DNA of 64,000 nt from Hoylesella saccharolytica JCM 17484. Its GTDB lineage: Bacteria; Bacteroidota; Bacteroidia; Bacteroidales; Bacteroidaceae. Where the stretch lies: assembly GCF_000614205.1 (NCBI RefSeq), contig NZ_BAKN01000001.1:310001-374000 (forward strand), read 5' to 3'. Under the pieces are notes generated by a model. That model was given only the letters and a program-made list of their open reading frames with translations. It did no database searches and had not been told where the DNA came from. Shown piece after piece: positions 47,697 through 56,510 of the stretch. The position numbers were made by a program, and so were the translations under genes. Each line of letters starts with the position of its first letter. The stretch's first letter is position 1.

Positions 47697-49096
47697 ATGA
47701 AAACAAATATAATCAGATACGGTTGCTGGGCTCTATTGGCTTTTGTAACCGCCGGATGCAACGATTTTCTTAACGTAGAACAAAAAGGAAGAACAACCAT
47801 TCCCGCCTTTTTATCCACTCCCCGAGGTTTAAAAGCGGGTTTGGCAGGCACGTATAACACGCTTTACGCTTACTACGACAACGAGTTTTTGAAGTATCCT
47901 GAGGTTACAGGCAATATGAGCAGTATAAATTTGTCGTCCGGTTCGTCAATGCTCGAGCAGTATAACTTCACCCCCAACCCCGGGGATGGTACCACCTCCT
48001 ATTATATATGGAAACGAATGGCAGAAGCCATGACCAACGCCAATAATCTCATTCAATACGAACCGGCAGTAGAAAGTGCATATCCGGCACAGGCTGCAGA
48101 ATGCAAACAGATATTGGGGCAGGCCTTATTAATACGTGCATGGTGCATTTTGACATGGTAAGAGTATATGCACAGCCCTATAACTATACTGCCGACGCAT
48201 CGCATATTGGTATTCCCGTGCAGATAAAATCACCCGGACCCGATGATAATCTGGCACGAAACACGGTGAAAGAGGTGTACGACCAGATTTTATCCGATCT
48301 CAATCAAGCGGCTCAAATCCTAACCGATGAGGCTGCAACTGATGTACATTATGGTTCGTTGCAAGCCGTTAACGCCCAGCTTTCGCGCGTTTATCTCTAC
48401 ATGGAGAATTGGCAACAGGCGTTAACTTACGCCCAACGTGCCATCGGAACGCAAACACTGGCACAGGCCGATGATTACATCAATATGTTTATGAACCTGA
48501 ACACGCGGGGCGAAACCATTTTACGATTAAGCGGAAAAGACATTAACGGCAAGCTGAAAGGTTTTTACGAGTCGGAATGTTTGCCGGCAGACACCCTGCT
48601 GACGCTGTTTGATACCGATGACATCCGGTTGCGTTTGCTCCGTTCCGGAGGTGAAAAGAAGTGCATGAAATACACTGCAACGACTATCCCCGATAATCAA
48701 GATAAGCGTGAAGACCCCATTCTCTTCCGTCTTTCAGAGATGTATCTCACCGCTGCCGAAGCTGCTTGGCACCTCAATAACTACACCGAGGCGCGCTTGC
48801 ATATCAAAGCAGTGATGGAAAGAGCAGTAGGAACAGTAAAAGCCGACGCTGCATTGACCGCTTGTACCGATGCCGAACTGCTCGAGTTGATTTTGAAAGA
48901 GCGAGTGAAAGAACTGTGTTTCGAGGGGCATAACTTCTTCGACTTGACTCGCCGCAAGCAAAGTATTGTGCGAGAAGCGGCTAGCAATGCTACTGTAAAG
49001 CGCATTAATTATCCCAGCAAATATTTTGTTCTGCCTATTCCCAGATACGAATTGAATGCCAATGGCCGTATGCAACCCAACGAAAATAACGACTAA
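47697..49096 (+). CDS. SusD-like surface lipoprotein (RagB/SusD), one frameshift as sequenced
   Basis: About 466 residues after repair. Lipoprotein signal with FVTAGC (Cys near 20: CWALLAFVTAGCNDFLNVEQKG). The first frame ends at 48161; restoring one C near 48145 (TGC-CAT) gives RAWCHFDMVRVYAQPYNYTADASHIGIPV, the hallmark SusD segment before the TPR helices. The C-terminus has PILFRLSEMYLTAAEAAWHLNN, ERVKELCFEGHNFFDLTRRKQS and FVLPIPRYELNANGRMQPNE, all typical. It binds the nutrient and caps the SusC channel. Starts 21 bases after the SusC stop. Confidence 0.93.
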
Positions 49097-49100
49097 AGAG

Positions 49101-49559
49101 ATGAAAAATATATGGCTTTTAGGGTTTGCCATCGCTTTGATGACAGCCTGCAACAAAGAAGAATTCAACGGATACGATATGCCTTTCGTGCGTATCTCCA
49201 CAGAAACGGGTGCTTCGTCGACAACAGTTTTGTCGAATGTTCGTAACATCAATACGTATGTTGTTACGCTAAGTTCGCGCCCATTAACCACCCCGCTTGT
49301 CGTAAACTACGAGATAAAGGTGGGTGACGGCTTACAAACGGGCGTGGATTACGAGCTGGTTACCACCGGTAACACGCTTACTTTTGAGCCCGGCGTGTAT
49401 GATATGCCTATTCGTATTAAGTGGCTGCCGCATACAGTAGATGCGCAAAAAGACAATACGCTGACCATTACGCTTACCGGAAACAATCAGAATTTGCTGC
49501 TCGGATTACCCGGAAACGCTGCTCGGCAAAGGGTTTTAACTATCACTAAACAGAATTGA
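49101..49559 (+). CDS. Surface lipoprotein, DUF1735/BT_3044-like
   Basis: 152 residues from ATG 49101 (MKNIWLLGFAIALMTACNK), the lipobox being LMTAC with Cys 17; the open frame reaches 49056 inside SusD and is not the start. One beta domain of about 120 residues: ISTETGASSTTVLSNVRNIN, VVTLSSRPLTTPLVVNYEI, LTFEPGVYDMPIRIKWLP, NTLTITLTGNN. This pattern fits the N-terminal immunoglobulin-like domain of DUF1735-type lipoproteins found beside SusCD pairs. A glycan- or protein-binding accessory is likely; function not shown. Confidence 0.78.
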   Translation: MKNIWLLGFAIALMTACNKEEFNGYDMPFVRISTETGASSTTVLSNVRNINTYVVTLSSRPLTTPLVVNYEIKVGDGLQTGVDYELVTTGNTLTFEPGVYDMPIRIKWLPHTVDAQKDNTLTITLTGNNQNLLLGLPGNAARQRVLTITKQN

Positions 49560-49560
49560 T

Positions 49561-51075
49561 ATGAAGAAAACAATGCAAATATACGCTTATGTAGCAGGTT
49601 GGTTGCTGGCTGTGTGTATGTCGGCCTGTTCAGATAAAGATAACTTTTCGCACGGTAATGTTGATGCTCCGCGCTTTACGAGCTTCGGTTTTTATCAGGA
49701 AGATAACCCCGGTGTGCTTGCTGCCGACTATGTAGCAGACCTTACAGCCATTGAAACGGCGGGCACGTCTACCGTAAAATTGAACGTACCGATGCCTGCT
49801 ACTGTTGATAAATCGAATCTAATTGCCCGCTTTACAACCGCCGAAGGCACTACCGTGCGTGTGAATGGAACTGTTCAAACCAGTCGAACCACTGCTAATA
49901 ACTTCACCGTTCCGGTAGATTATATCGTTGGTTTGGGAGCACTGAACGTGCGTTATGCCGTAACTGTTGTAAAGGTAACGAACATGAAATGGACAGAAAT
50001 AACACCATTTTCAGACCTTGCCGTGTACGGCGATGCTGTGATGAAAATCAACCCGCAAGATGGTTTGCCCTACATTGGGTTTAAAGTTCGCACCGCCGAC
50101 GACAACCGCTCGGCTGTTATCAAGCTGACCAACAGTGGCTGGGCGTATGTAGGCGAGGGTGCGTTCGGTCATAAAATCAGCGGTTCTTACTTTGATATGG
50201 CGTTCTCGACAGATGGTGTTCCCTACGTAGCTTACTCGGATAACGAGGCCGCAGAGAAAGGGGCGATGAGTGTTCAGTATTTTGATGGCTCGACGTGGAC
50301 ATATACCGGAGGCACGGCGGGCATACTCAAGGCACAGTCTAATTACGTTTCGCTGGCGGTGTTGGCAAACGGACAGGTAGTTGGTGCACAAATCAATAAC
50401 AGCCGTCGTGCCGATTATCCGCAGCGCAAACTTGTGGTTTCAGTGTATAAAAACGGAATATGGAGCAGCGAAATACCCTCCATGCTGACCAACGATGTAG
50501 CTATGGTGAGTGCCGCCGGTGGAACAAATGCTGCCTATCTTATCTCTATCAATCGCGGCAAAGTGAACGGTGTAGACTACGGCTATAATGTTTTGAAATA
50601 CGAAAACAACACGTGGAATTCCCTCTTGCTAAATCATCCGGAGTCAGGCTATACGCAACATAACATCCGTACCATCGGTATTTATGTGGCACCCGACCAA
50701 ACGCCCTATATCTGGACGATGGATAAAGTGTCGGGCGAAACTGGTATTCGACTGAAGTATTATGATACGGCGACCAATAATTGGATAACGGTGGGTGGTA
50801 ACATTTTGCCCTTAGGCTTCACCCCCGACCGCCACACCGACATAGCTTTGGCTGTTACTGCCAACGGAACACCCTTCATTGCCTACAATAATGCTGCCGA
50901 TCAGAACCGTCCTTACTTTATGTATCTCGAACCTGATACGCGCCAATGGAGCACGCCTGCTAAGCTTTCCGACACACCCGCCAGTGGGTTGCGCATTGCA
51001 TTTACGCACTCTGGCGTAGGTTATGTTACATTTGCCGATAGTAAAAATCTTTTACATACCTTTAAATACGAGTAA
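49561..51075 (+). CDS. Surface lipoprotein with Ig-like N-domain and beta-propeller-like repeats
   Basis: 504 residues, lipoprotein signal with CMSAC (Cys about 22). Residues 35-140 form an immunoglobulin-like domain similar to DUF5018 domains (TSFGFYQEDNPGVLAADYVADL; VDKSNLIARFTTAEG). The rest has repeated blades of the type G-x-P-Y-I/V-A/G-Y: DGLPYIGFKV, DGVPYVAYSDN, QTPYIWTMD, GTPFIAYNNA, GVGYVTFAD, spaced about 60-80 residues, as in six- or seven-bladed propellers. No catalytic residues recognised. The last gene of the SusCD operon; it could be a substrate-binding partner. Confidence 0.72.
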   Translation: MKKTMQIYAYVAGWLLAVCMSACSDKDNFSHGNVDAPRFTSFGFYQEDNPGVLAADYVADLTAIETAGTSTVKLNVPMPATVDKSNLIARFTTAEGTTVRVNGTVQTSRTTANNFTVPVDYIVGLGALNVRYAVTVVKVTNMKWTEITPFSDLAVYGDAVMKINPQDGLPYIGFKVRTADDNRSAVIKLTNSGWAYVGEGAFGHKISGSYFDMAFSTDGVPYVAYSDNEAAEKGAMSVQYFDGSTWTYTGGTAGILKAQSNYVSLAVLANGQVVGAQINNSRRADYPQRKLVVSVYKNGIWSSEIPSMLTNDVAMVSAAGGTNAAYLISINRGKVNGVDYGYNVLKYENNTWNSLLLNHPESGYTQHNIRTIGIYVAPDQTPYIWTMDKVSGETGIRLKYYDTATNNWITVGGNILPLGFTPDRHTDIALAVTANGTPFIAYNNAADQNRPYFMYLEPDTRQWSTPAKLSDTPASGLRIAFTHSGVGYVTFADSKNLLHTFKYE

Positions 51076-51096
51076 AAAGAGGAACGTCTTTTAGTG

Positions 51097-51125
51097 ATGC
51101 GGATATACGATTTGTATATCCGCAT
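51097..51125 (+). terminator. Terminator of the SusCD operon
   Basis: ATGCGGATATAC (51097-51108) and GTATATCCGCAT (51114-51125) form a perfect 12-bp stem with a 5-base loop, followed by TGCATTTATTT; 22 bases after the stop. Confidence 0.9.
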
Positions 51126-51171
51126 TGCATTTATTTATAGTTTTGTATAAACTTTAAACCACTATTCTATC

Positions 51172-51640
51172 TACCCCCTTTACTTACAAATTGTTATTTT
51201 TTTAACATTTTATTACGGTTTTGTTTTTCTCTTTTTGTTACAATTCACTTTTCCAATCTAGCGAAATATTCTCGTTTATTTGGTCAAAAAATAGGTTTGA
51301 TTTTCCAAAAATATAGCTTTTGAGTTGCAAAAACATAGCTTTTAGCTTGCAAAAACATAGCTTTTAGCTTGCAAAACATCATCTTTTGTATACTCAAACC
51401 TATGCTTTCACCACCCCCAAACCACGGTTTTAGGGCGTTGCGGAGGGGTAAATAATAGGTAAAATTTATATAGAAATGTGCAAGTTACTAATTATCAATA
51501 ACATATATAGCTGTAAAATTCTTGCAATTTTACGAGCCGAGAATAAATTAGAAGATTTTGTTGGCACTCTCGCGAGGTTGCTTCCGATTTCTTGACAATA
51601 CCAAAACTTACAATTCGTAAGTTTTCGTCGTCATCTGGTA
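51172..51640 (+). mobile_element. Interspersed element copy D (full length, MITE-like)
   Basis: 469 bp, from TACCCCCTTTACTTACAAA to TCATCTGGTA; the outer TACC...GGTA matches copy A. The 5' part (CTTTTCCAATCTAGCG, then CGTTTATTTGGTC) is nearly identical to A. The array (51303-51430) has about five 22-bp units, two of them perfectly repeated (CATAGCTTTTAGCTTGCAAAAA). Then CACGGTTTTAGGGCGTTG, a perfect hairpin GTAAAATT-CTTGC-AATTTTAC (51513-51533), the core GGCACTCTCGCGAGG (51562-51576), TTCCGATTTCTTGACAA, and a second hairpin AAAACTTAC-AATTC-GTAAGTTTT (51603-51625). Lies between the SusCD terminator and rpsU. Confidence 0.85.
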
Positions 51641-51710
51641 TATATTGAATTTTAATCTTTTGAAAATAAGCTGGATGGAAAAGAGGACTGTGTTGAAATT
51701 TTCGTAAATA

Positions 51711-51742
51711 TTTGTTTGTTCAAAAAATAAGATGTAATTTTG
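51711..51742 (+). promoter_or_regulatory. Promoter of rpsU
   Basis: TTTG at 51711-51714, 20 bases, then TAATTTTG at 51735-51742, an almost ideal Bacteroidetes promoter; leader about 58 bases. Confidence 0.8.
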
Positions 51743-51806
51743 CACCCGCAATTAATAATAACGATATTAAAAATTGAATAAGTTAAACATTAATATAAAA
51801 TAAAAC

Positions 51807-51998
51807 ATGATTATTGTACCCGTAAAAGATGGTGAAAACATTGAGAGAGCTCTCAAGAAATTTAAGAGAAAATTTGAGAAAACAGGTATTGTTAAAGAGC
51901 TTCGTGCCCGTCAACAATATGACAAACCGTCTGTTCTGAAGCGTCTCAAAATGGAACACGCCATTTACGTACAGAAACTTCGTAGCATAGAAGAATAA
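51807..51998 (+). CDS. rpsU: 30S ribosomal protein S21
   Basis: 63 residues, the usual Bacteroidetes length. MIIVPVKDGENIERALKKFKRKFEK and LRARQQYDKPSVLKRLKME are the S21 signature. S21 sits next to the anti-Shine-Dalgarno end of 16S rRNA; in this phylum it is one of the proteins that sequester the anti-SD sequence, which fits the near absence of SD motifs in this window. Followed after 71 bases by the xer gene. Confidence 0.97.
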   Translation: MIIVPVKDGENIERALKKFKRKFEKTGIVKELRARQQYDKPSVLKRLKMEHAIYVQKLRSIEE

Positions 51999-52069
51999 TT
52001 TGTATTTGAAAATTTGGTAGTTTAAATAAATCTCTGTATATTCGTTGCCGAATATGTAGTATGTAGGCA

Positions 52070-52957
52070 ATGGGTATAACGATAGAGAATTTTCTAAACT
52101 ATCTGCAATTTGAACTGAATCGTTCAGCGTTAACCGTAAGTAGCTACGGTGACGATTTGCATGCCTTTGAGGTATATTTCAAAGCTAAAGATATAGAACT
52201 CTCTTGGGAGGCGATAGATTCCGACATCATCCGAGATTGGATGGAGAGTATGATGGATAAAGGAAACAGTGCCACTTCAATCAATAGAAGATTGAGTGCG
52301 TTGCGTTCCTTTTATCGTTATGCGCTTGTTCGAGATCTTGTTTCTAAAGATCCTGTGCGTGGCATAACCGGTCCCAAACGCAGCAAACCGCTTCCGCAGT
52401 TTTTAAGAGAGGCCGAAATGGATCGGTTACTGGATGATATTCCGCGTGGTGAAACTTATAAAGAGGTACGCAATTATACCATTATAATGATGTTTTACCA
52501 GACCGGAATGCGGTTAGGAGAACTGATTGGGCTGGATGATGCGCATGTAGATTTTGATAATAAACAGGTAAAGGTGACGGGAAAAGGGAATAAACAACGT
52601 ATAATTCCGTTTGCCGATGAGTTGTTTGGCGTATTACAGAAGTATCTGCAACTGCGTAATCAAGAGGTAGAATGTAAGTCTGCCGCTTTCTTCCTAACAG
52701 ATAAAGGCGAGCGTATGACGCGTTCCGGCGTGCGTTATATTGTGAAGAAAGGTCTTTCAAAGGTCAGTACTTTGAAGAAAAGAAGTCCGCATGTGTTGCG
52801 TCATACTTTTGCAACGGCAATGCTGAACAATAGTGCCGGTTTGGAGAGTGTTAAGAAACTACTGGGCCATGAAAGTCTTTCGACAACTGAAATCTATACG
52901 CATACTACGTTTGAACAATTGAAAAAAGTTTATGAAGACGCCCATCCACGGGCTTAA
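52070..52957 (+). CDS. xerC: Tyrosine recombinase XerC/XerD
   Basis: 295 residues, normal for Xer. N-terminal SAM-like domain (FLNYLQFELNRSALTVSSYGDDLHAF), C-terminal catalytic domain with the Arg in TGMRLGELIGLD (about 145), Lys in VTGKGNKQRIIPF, H-x-x-R in HVLRHTFATAML (about 245), H/W in LLGHESLSTTEIYTHT with the Tyr nucleophile (about 279). It resolves chromosome dimers at dif together with FtsK (30463). XerC versus XerD cannot be settled from the sequence alone; the position between rpsU and hpf is the common xerC place in Bacteroidetes. Confidence 0.93.
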   Translation: MGITIENFLNYLQFELNRSALTVSSYGDDLHAFEVYFKAKDIELSWEAIDSDIIRDWMESMMDKGNSATSINRRLSALRSFYRYALVRDLVSKDPVRGITGPKRSKPLPQFLREAEMDRLLDDIPRGETYKEVRNYTIIMMFYQTGMRLGELIGLDDAHVDFDNKQVKVTGKGNKQRIIPFADELFGVLQKYLQLRNQEVECKSAAFFLTDKGERMTRSGVRYIVKKGLSKVSTLKKRSPHVLRHTFATAMLNNSAGLESVKKLLGHESLSTTEIYTHTTFEQLKKVYEDAHPRA

Positions 52958-52982
52958 CCTTTAAATATAGGAGATAAGTATT

Positions 52983-53282
52983 ATGGAGATTAAAGTTCAA
53001 TCTATTCATTTCGATGCAACGGAACAGTTGCATATGTTTATCGAGAAGAAAGTTGTTAAGCTCGAAAAATCCTATGAACATATTCAAAAAGTAGATGTTT
53101 TATTGAAGGTTGTTAAGCCCGCAACAGTCATGAACAAAGCCGTCAGCCTTACAATTACAGTTCCCGGCAACAAGCTTTTTGTGGAAAAAACTTGTGATAC
53201 CTTTGAGGAGAGTATTGATCAGTGTGTGGACGCTATGCGAATGCAGCTTACCAAATTTAAGGAAAAACAGCGTGAGCATTAA
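52983..53282 (+). CDS. hpf: Ribosome hibernation-promoting factor (short HPF/RaiA)
   Basis: 99 residues, only the N-terminal HPF/YfiA domain: MEIKVQSIHFDATEQLHMFIEKKVVKLEKSY-type start, VDVLLKVVKPATVMNKAVSLTI strand, and DTFEESIDQCVDAMRMQLTKFKEKQ helix. It blocks the decoding centre of resting ribosomes. It starts 25 bases after xerC and is followed by the tRNA operon promoter, so it closes the rpsU-xerC-hpf unit. Confidence 0.95.
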   Translation: MEIKVQSIHFDATEQLHMFIEKKVVKLEKSYEHIQKVDVLLKVVKPATVMNKAVSLTITVPGNKLFVEKTCDTFEESIDQCVDAMRMQLTKFKEKQREH

Positions 53283-53297
53283 AAAAAAATAGAAAAG

Positions 53298-53329
53298 TTT
53301 TGGCGATTAAAAAATAATGTCTATCTTTG
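53298..53329 (+). promoter_or_regulatory. Promoter of the tRNA-tuf operon
   Basis: TTTTG at 53298-53302, 19 bases, then TATCTTTG at 53322-53329: a textbook Bacteroidetes promoter, placed 50 bases before tRNA-Thr. Confidence 0.88.
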
Positions 53330-53379
53330 CAGCCGTTTTACAATACGTCCTAATGCGTGCTTGACGGCTGCAAGGATTT

Positions 53380-53453
53380 GCCTCTTTAGCTCAGTTGGCC
53401 AGAGCACGTGATTTGTAATCTCGGGGTCGTTGGTTCGAATCCGACAAGAGGCT
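53380..53453 (+). tRNA. tRNA-Thr (UGU)
   Basis: 74 bases; acceptor GCCTCTT/AAGAGGC, anticodon loop with TGT (GATTTGTAATC), T arm GGTTCGAATCC; CCA not encoded. First of four tRNAs before tuf. Confidence 0.95.
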
Positions 53454-53481
53454 CAGAGAAAGGGCGTTAGTAAAGATGTAA

Positions 53482-53564
53482 GGGTGGTTACCAGAGCGGT
53501 CAAATGGGGCAGACTGTAAATCTGCTGTCTTTCGACTTCGGTGGTTCGAATCCATCACCACCCA
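53482..53564 (+). tRNA. tRNA-Tyr (GUA)
   Basis: 83 bases; acceptor GGGTGGT/ACCACCC, anticodon GTA in GACTGTAAATC, long variable arm typical of tRNA-Tyr; T arm GGTTCGAATCC. Confidence 0.95.
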
Positions 53565-53646
53565 CTTCAGTAGAAGTTTAAAGGGATCTTACGTTTATTG
53601 AGCATAGATGTTTGTTTGTGTGAGAGGTCGTTGAAGATACCTATTT

Positions 53647-53719
53647 GCGGAAATAGCTCAGTTGATAGAGCACTAGCCTTCCAAGCTGGGGGTCGCGGGT
53701 TTGAGCCCCGTTTTCCGCT
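53647..53719 (+). tRNA. tRNA-Gly (UCC)
   Basis: 73 bases; acceptor GCGGAAA/TTTCCGC, anticodon TCC in GCCTTCCAAGC. Confidence 0.95.
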
Positions 53720-53728
53720 CTAACCAAT

Positions 53729-53800
<72 letters not shown>

Positions 53801-53871
53801 CTATCGCAGTTCTTTCTATGTGTATTGGAAAACCAATTGATAATTCATTAAATAAATAAAAAAGAAAAGCT

Positions 53872-55062
53872 ATGGCTAAAGAGACATTTGTGCGTACCAA
53901 ACCGCATGTTAACATTGGTACAATTGGTCACGTTGACCACGGTAAGACTACTTTGACAGCTGCCATTTCTAAGGTTCTCCATGAGAAGGGCTTCGGTTCA
54001 GAGGATATTAAGTCTTTTGATCAGATTGATAACGCTCCTGAAGAGAAAGAGCGTGGTATTACTATTAACACTTCTCACATCGAGTATGAAACAGCTAATC
54101 GTCACTATGCACACGTTGACTGTCCGGGTCACGCCGACTATGTGAAGAACATGGTAACTGGTGCTGCTCAGATGGACGGTGCTATTATCGTAGTTGCTGC
54201 TACAGACGGTCCAATGCCGCAGACTCGTGAGCACGTACTTCTCGCTCGTCAGGTAAACGTTCCGAAGTTGGTTGTTTTCTTGAACAAGTGCGATATGGTT
54301 GAAGATGAGGAAATGCTTGAACTCGTTGAGATGGAAATGCGCGAGCTTTTGGATCAATATGAGTATGATGGCGAGAATACTCCTATCATTCGTGGTTCTG
54401 CACTGGGTGCTTTGAACGGTGTTGATAAGTGGGTTGACTCTGTTATGCAACTGATGGATGCTGTTGATACTTGGATTCCGTTGCCTCCTCGTGAAGTTGA
54501 CAAACCTTTCTTGATGCCTGTTGAGGACGTGTTCTCAATTACTGGTCGTGGTACTGTTGCTACAGGTCGTATCGAAACCGGTAAGGTAAAAGTAGGTGAT
54601 GAAGTTGAACTTCTTGGACTTGGTGAAGACAAGAAATGTGTTGTTACTGGTGTGGAAATGTTCCGCAAGCTCCTTGAAGAAGGTGAAGCCGGTGATAACG
54701 TAGGTCTGTTGCTCCGTGGTATTGACAAAAATGAAATCAAACGTGGTATGGTGCTTTGCCATCCGGGACAGATTAAGCCTCACAAGAAATTTAAGGCTTC
54801 TGTATACGTTCTGAAGAAAGAAGAGGGTGGACGTCACACTCCGTTCGGCAACAAATATCGTCCTCAGTTCTATCTTCGTACAATGGACTGTACAGGTGAA
54901 ATTACGCTTCCCGAAGGTGTTGAAATGGTAATGCCCGGTGATAACGTGGAAATTACTGTAGAGTTGATCTACGCTGTTGCATTGAATGTGGGTCTACGTT
55001 TCGCTATTCGTGAAGGTGGTCGTACAGTAGGTGCAGGCCAGATTACTGAAATTGTTGAATAA
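53872..55062 (+). CDS. tuf: Elongation factor Tu
   Basis: 396 residues. GTPase motifs [10 protein letters not shown] (about 19-28), DCPGHADYV, and NKCD are intact; the C-terminal domains end in [17 protein letters not shown]. Delivers aminoacyl-tRNA to the ribosome. It is preceded by four tRNA genes on the same transcript and followed by tRNA-Trp. Codon choice is strongly biased (GGT, GTT, CGT), as expected for a highly expressed gene. Confidence 0.99.
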   Translation: MAKETFVRTKPHVNIGTIGHVDHGKTTLTAAISKVLHEKGFGSEDIKSFDQIDNAPEEKERGITINTSHIEYETANRHYAHVDCPGHADYVKNMVTGAAQMDGAIIVVAATDGPMPQTREHVLLARQVNVPKLVVFLNKCDMVEDEEMLELVEMEMRELLDQYEYDGENTPIIRGSALGALNGVDKWVDSVMQLMDAVDTWIPLPPREVDKPFLMPVEDVFSITGRGTVATGRIETGKVKVGDEVELLGLGEDKKCVVTGVEMFRKLLEEGEAGDNVGLLLRGIDKNEIKRGMVLCHPGQIKPHKKFKASVYVLKKEEGGRHTPFGNKYRPQFYLRTMDCTGEITLPEGVEMVMPGDNVEITVELIYAVALNVGLRFAIREGGRTVGAGQITEIVE

Positions 55063-55089
55063 TAATAGCTACAAGCTAGATTCAATATC

Positions 55090-55122
55090 AAAGGTTCCCG
55101 CGATTATTTTACGGGAACCTTT
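55090..55122 (+). terminator. Terminator or processing hairpin after tuf
   Basis: AAAGGTTCCCG (55090-55100) pairs with CGGGAACCTTT (55112-55122), 11 bp; the T run is short (CCTTTCC), and tRNA-Trp starts four bases later, so partial read-through or RNA processing is likely. Confidence 0.65.
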
Positions 55123-55125
55123 CCT

Positions 55126-55198
55126 ACGGGAATAGCTCAGTTGGTAGAGCATCGGTCTCCAAAACCGAGGGTCGTGGGTTCGAGTCCTCCTTCCCGTG
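55126..55198 (+). tRNA. tRNA-Trp (CCA)
   Basis: 73 bases; acceptor ACGGGAA/TTCCCGT, anticodon CCA in GTCTCCAAAAC, T arm GGTTCGAGTCC. The tuf-trnW-secE order is conserved in many bacteria. Confidence 0.95.
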
Positions 55199-55216
55199 CT
55201 AAAATAAGAAGATGAT

Positions 55217-55429
55217 ATGTTTAAGAAGATAGGAAACTTCTGTAAAAAGATAGTAAACTACTGCAAGTCGTGTTATAACGAACTTGTGCATAATACTACT
55301 TGGCCAACGCGTGCCGAACTTACTCATAGTGCAATGGTTGTATTATCTGCTTCCCTAGTCATTGCAGTTGTGGTATTCATTATGGATAGCGCGTTTAAGT
55401 TTGTTATGGGTGCAATCTATCCCAACTAA
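55217..55429 (+). CDS. secE: Preprotein translocase subunit SecE
   Basis: 70 residues, one C-terminal membrane segment (MVVLSASLVIAVVVFIMDSAF) preceded by the conserved amphipathic helix with the SecE signature NELVHNTTWPTRAEL (W-P-T/S). Minimal SecE form. Partner of SecY in the translocation channel. 18 bases after tRNA-Trp. Confidence 0.95.
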   Translation: MFKKIGNFCKKIVNYCKSCYNELVHNTTWPTRAELTHSAMVVLSASLVIAVVVFIMDSAFKFVMGAIYPN

Positions 55430-55445
55430 TTTATTTGAAAGGAAG

Positions 55446-55991
55446 ATGGCAGAGACATCGAAAAATTGGTATGTGCTTCGTGCGGTTAGTGGAAAGGAAG
55501 CTAAGGTAAAGGAATATATTGAGGCTGAATTGAAACATGACGCATTGCTTCGTTCGCATGTTTTTCAGGTATTAATACCGATGGAAAAGCAGGCAATGTT
55601 GCGTAATGGCAAAAGGGTAGAAAAAGAGAAGATCAGTCTGCCTGGTTATGTCTTTATTGAAGCTGACTTAAAGGGTGAGATTGCTCACGCTCTTCGGTTT
55701 ATGCCTAATGTCTTGGGCTTTCTTGGTGGTTTAGATAACCCATCACCCGTACCGCAGTCTGATATCAATCGAATGTTAGGTGCTGCTGAAAATACAGAAT
55801 TGGTTAACGATGTAGACATTCCGTATTCGGTAGACGAAACAGTGAAAGTGACAGACGGACCATTCAGTGGCTTTAGTGGAGTCATCGAAGAGGTGAATAC
55901 CGAGAAGCATAAACTGAAGGTTATGGTCAAGATCTTTGGACGTAAAACTCCATTAGAGTTAGGTTTTATGCAAGTAGAGAAAGAAGGTTAG
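55446..55991 (+). CDS. nusG: Transcription termination/antitermination protein NusG
   Basis: 181 residues from ATG 55446 (MAETSKNWYVLRAVSGKEAKV); the frame is open upstream into secE but the preceding residues are not NusG-like. NGN domain: WYVLRAVSGKEAKVKEYIE and PGYVFIEADLKG; KOW domain: VTDGPFSGFSGVIEEVNTEK. Links RNA polymerase to Rho or ribosomes. 16 bases after secE. Confidence 0.97.
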   Translation: MAETSKNWYVLRAVSGKEAKVKEYIEAELKHDALLRSHVFQVLIPMEKQAMLRNGKRVEKEKISLPGYVFIEADLKGEIAHALRFMPNVLGFLGGLDNPSPVPQSDINRMLGAAENTELVNDVDIPYSVDETVKVTDGPFSGFSGVIEEVNTEKHKLKVMVKIFGRKTPLELGFMQVEKEG

Positions 55992-56048
55992 TACGTTGTG
56001 TTACGAGCGGAAAGCTTTCAATAATTCCAAATTTTAATATTAACAAAA

Positions 56049-56489
56049 ATGGCTAAAGAAGTTGCTGGATTAATCAAATTACAGATTAAAGGTGGCGCTG
56101 CGAATCCTTCACCTCCCGTAGGTCCCGCTTTGGGTTCTAAGGGTATTAATATTATGGGATTCTGCAAAGAGTTCAACGCCAGGACCCAGGATAAAGCAGG
56201 GAAAGTTATTCCTGTTGTTATCACTTACTATACTGATAAGTCATTCAGCTTTGAGCTTAAAACTCCTCCCGCAGCAGTTCAATTAAAAGAGATTGCCAAA
56301 GTGAAGAGCGGATCTGCTCAGCCTAACCGACAGAAAGTTGCTTCGGTTACATGGGATCAGATTAAAGTGATTGCTGAAGATAAGATGAAGGACTTAAACT
56401 GTTTTACGGTAGAGTCTGCCATGCGACTTATTGCAGGTACAGCAAGAAGTATGGGTATCACTGTAAATGGGGACTTCCCTGGTAAATAA
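56049..56489 (+). CDS. rplK: 50S ribosomal protein L11
   Basis: 146 residues: [25 protein letters not shown]-terminal signature, [11 protein letters not shown], and the rRNA-binding C-terminal domain [25 protein letters not shown]. First ribosomal gene of the rplKAJL cluster. Confidence 0.99.
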   Translation: MAKEVAGLIKLQIKGGAANPSPPVGPALGSKGINIMGFCKEFNARTQDKAGKVIPVVITYYTDKSFSFELKTPPAAVQLKEIAKVKSGSAQPNRQKVASVTWDQIKVIAEDKMKDLNCFTVESAMRLIAGTARSMGITVNGDFPGK

Positions 56490-56510
56490 TTAAAAACTTC
56501 AATTAAGAAA

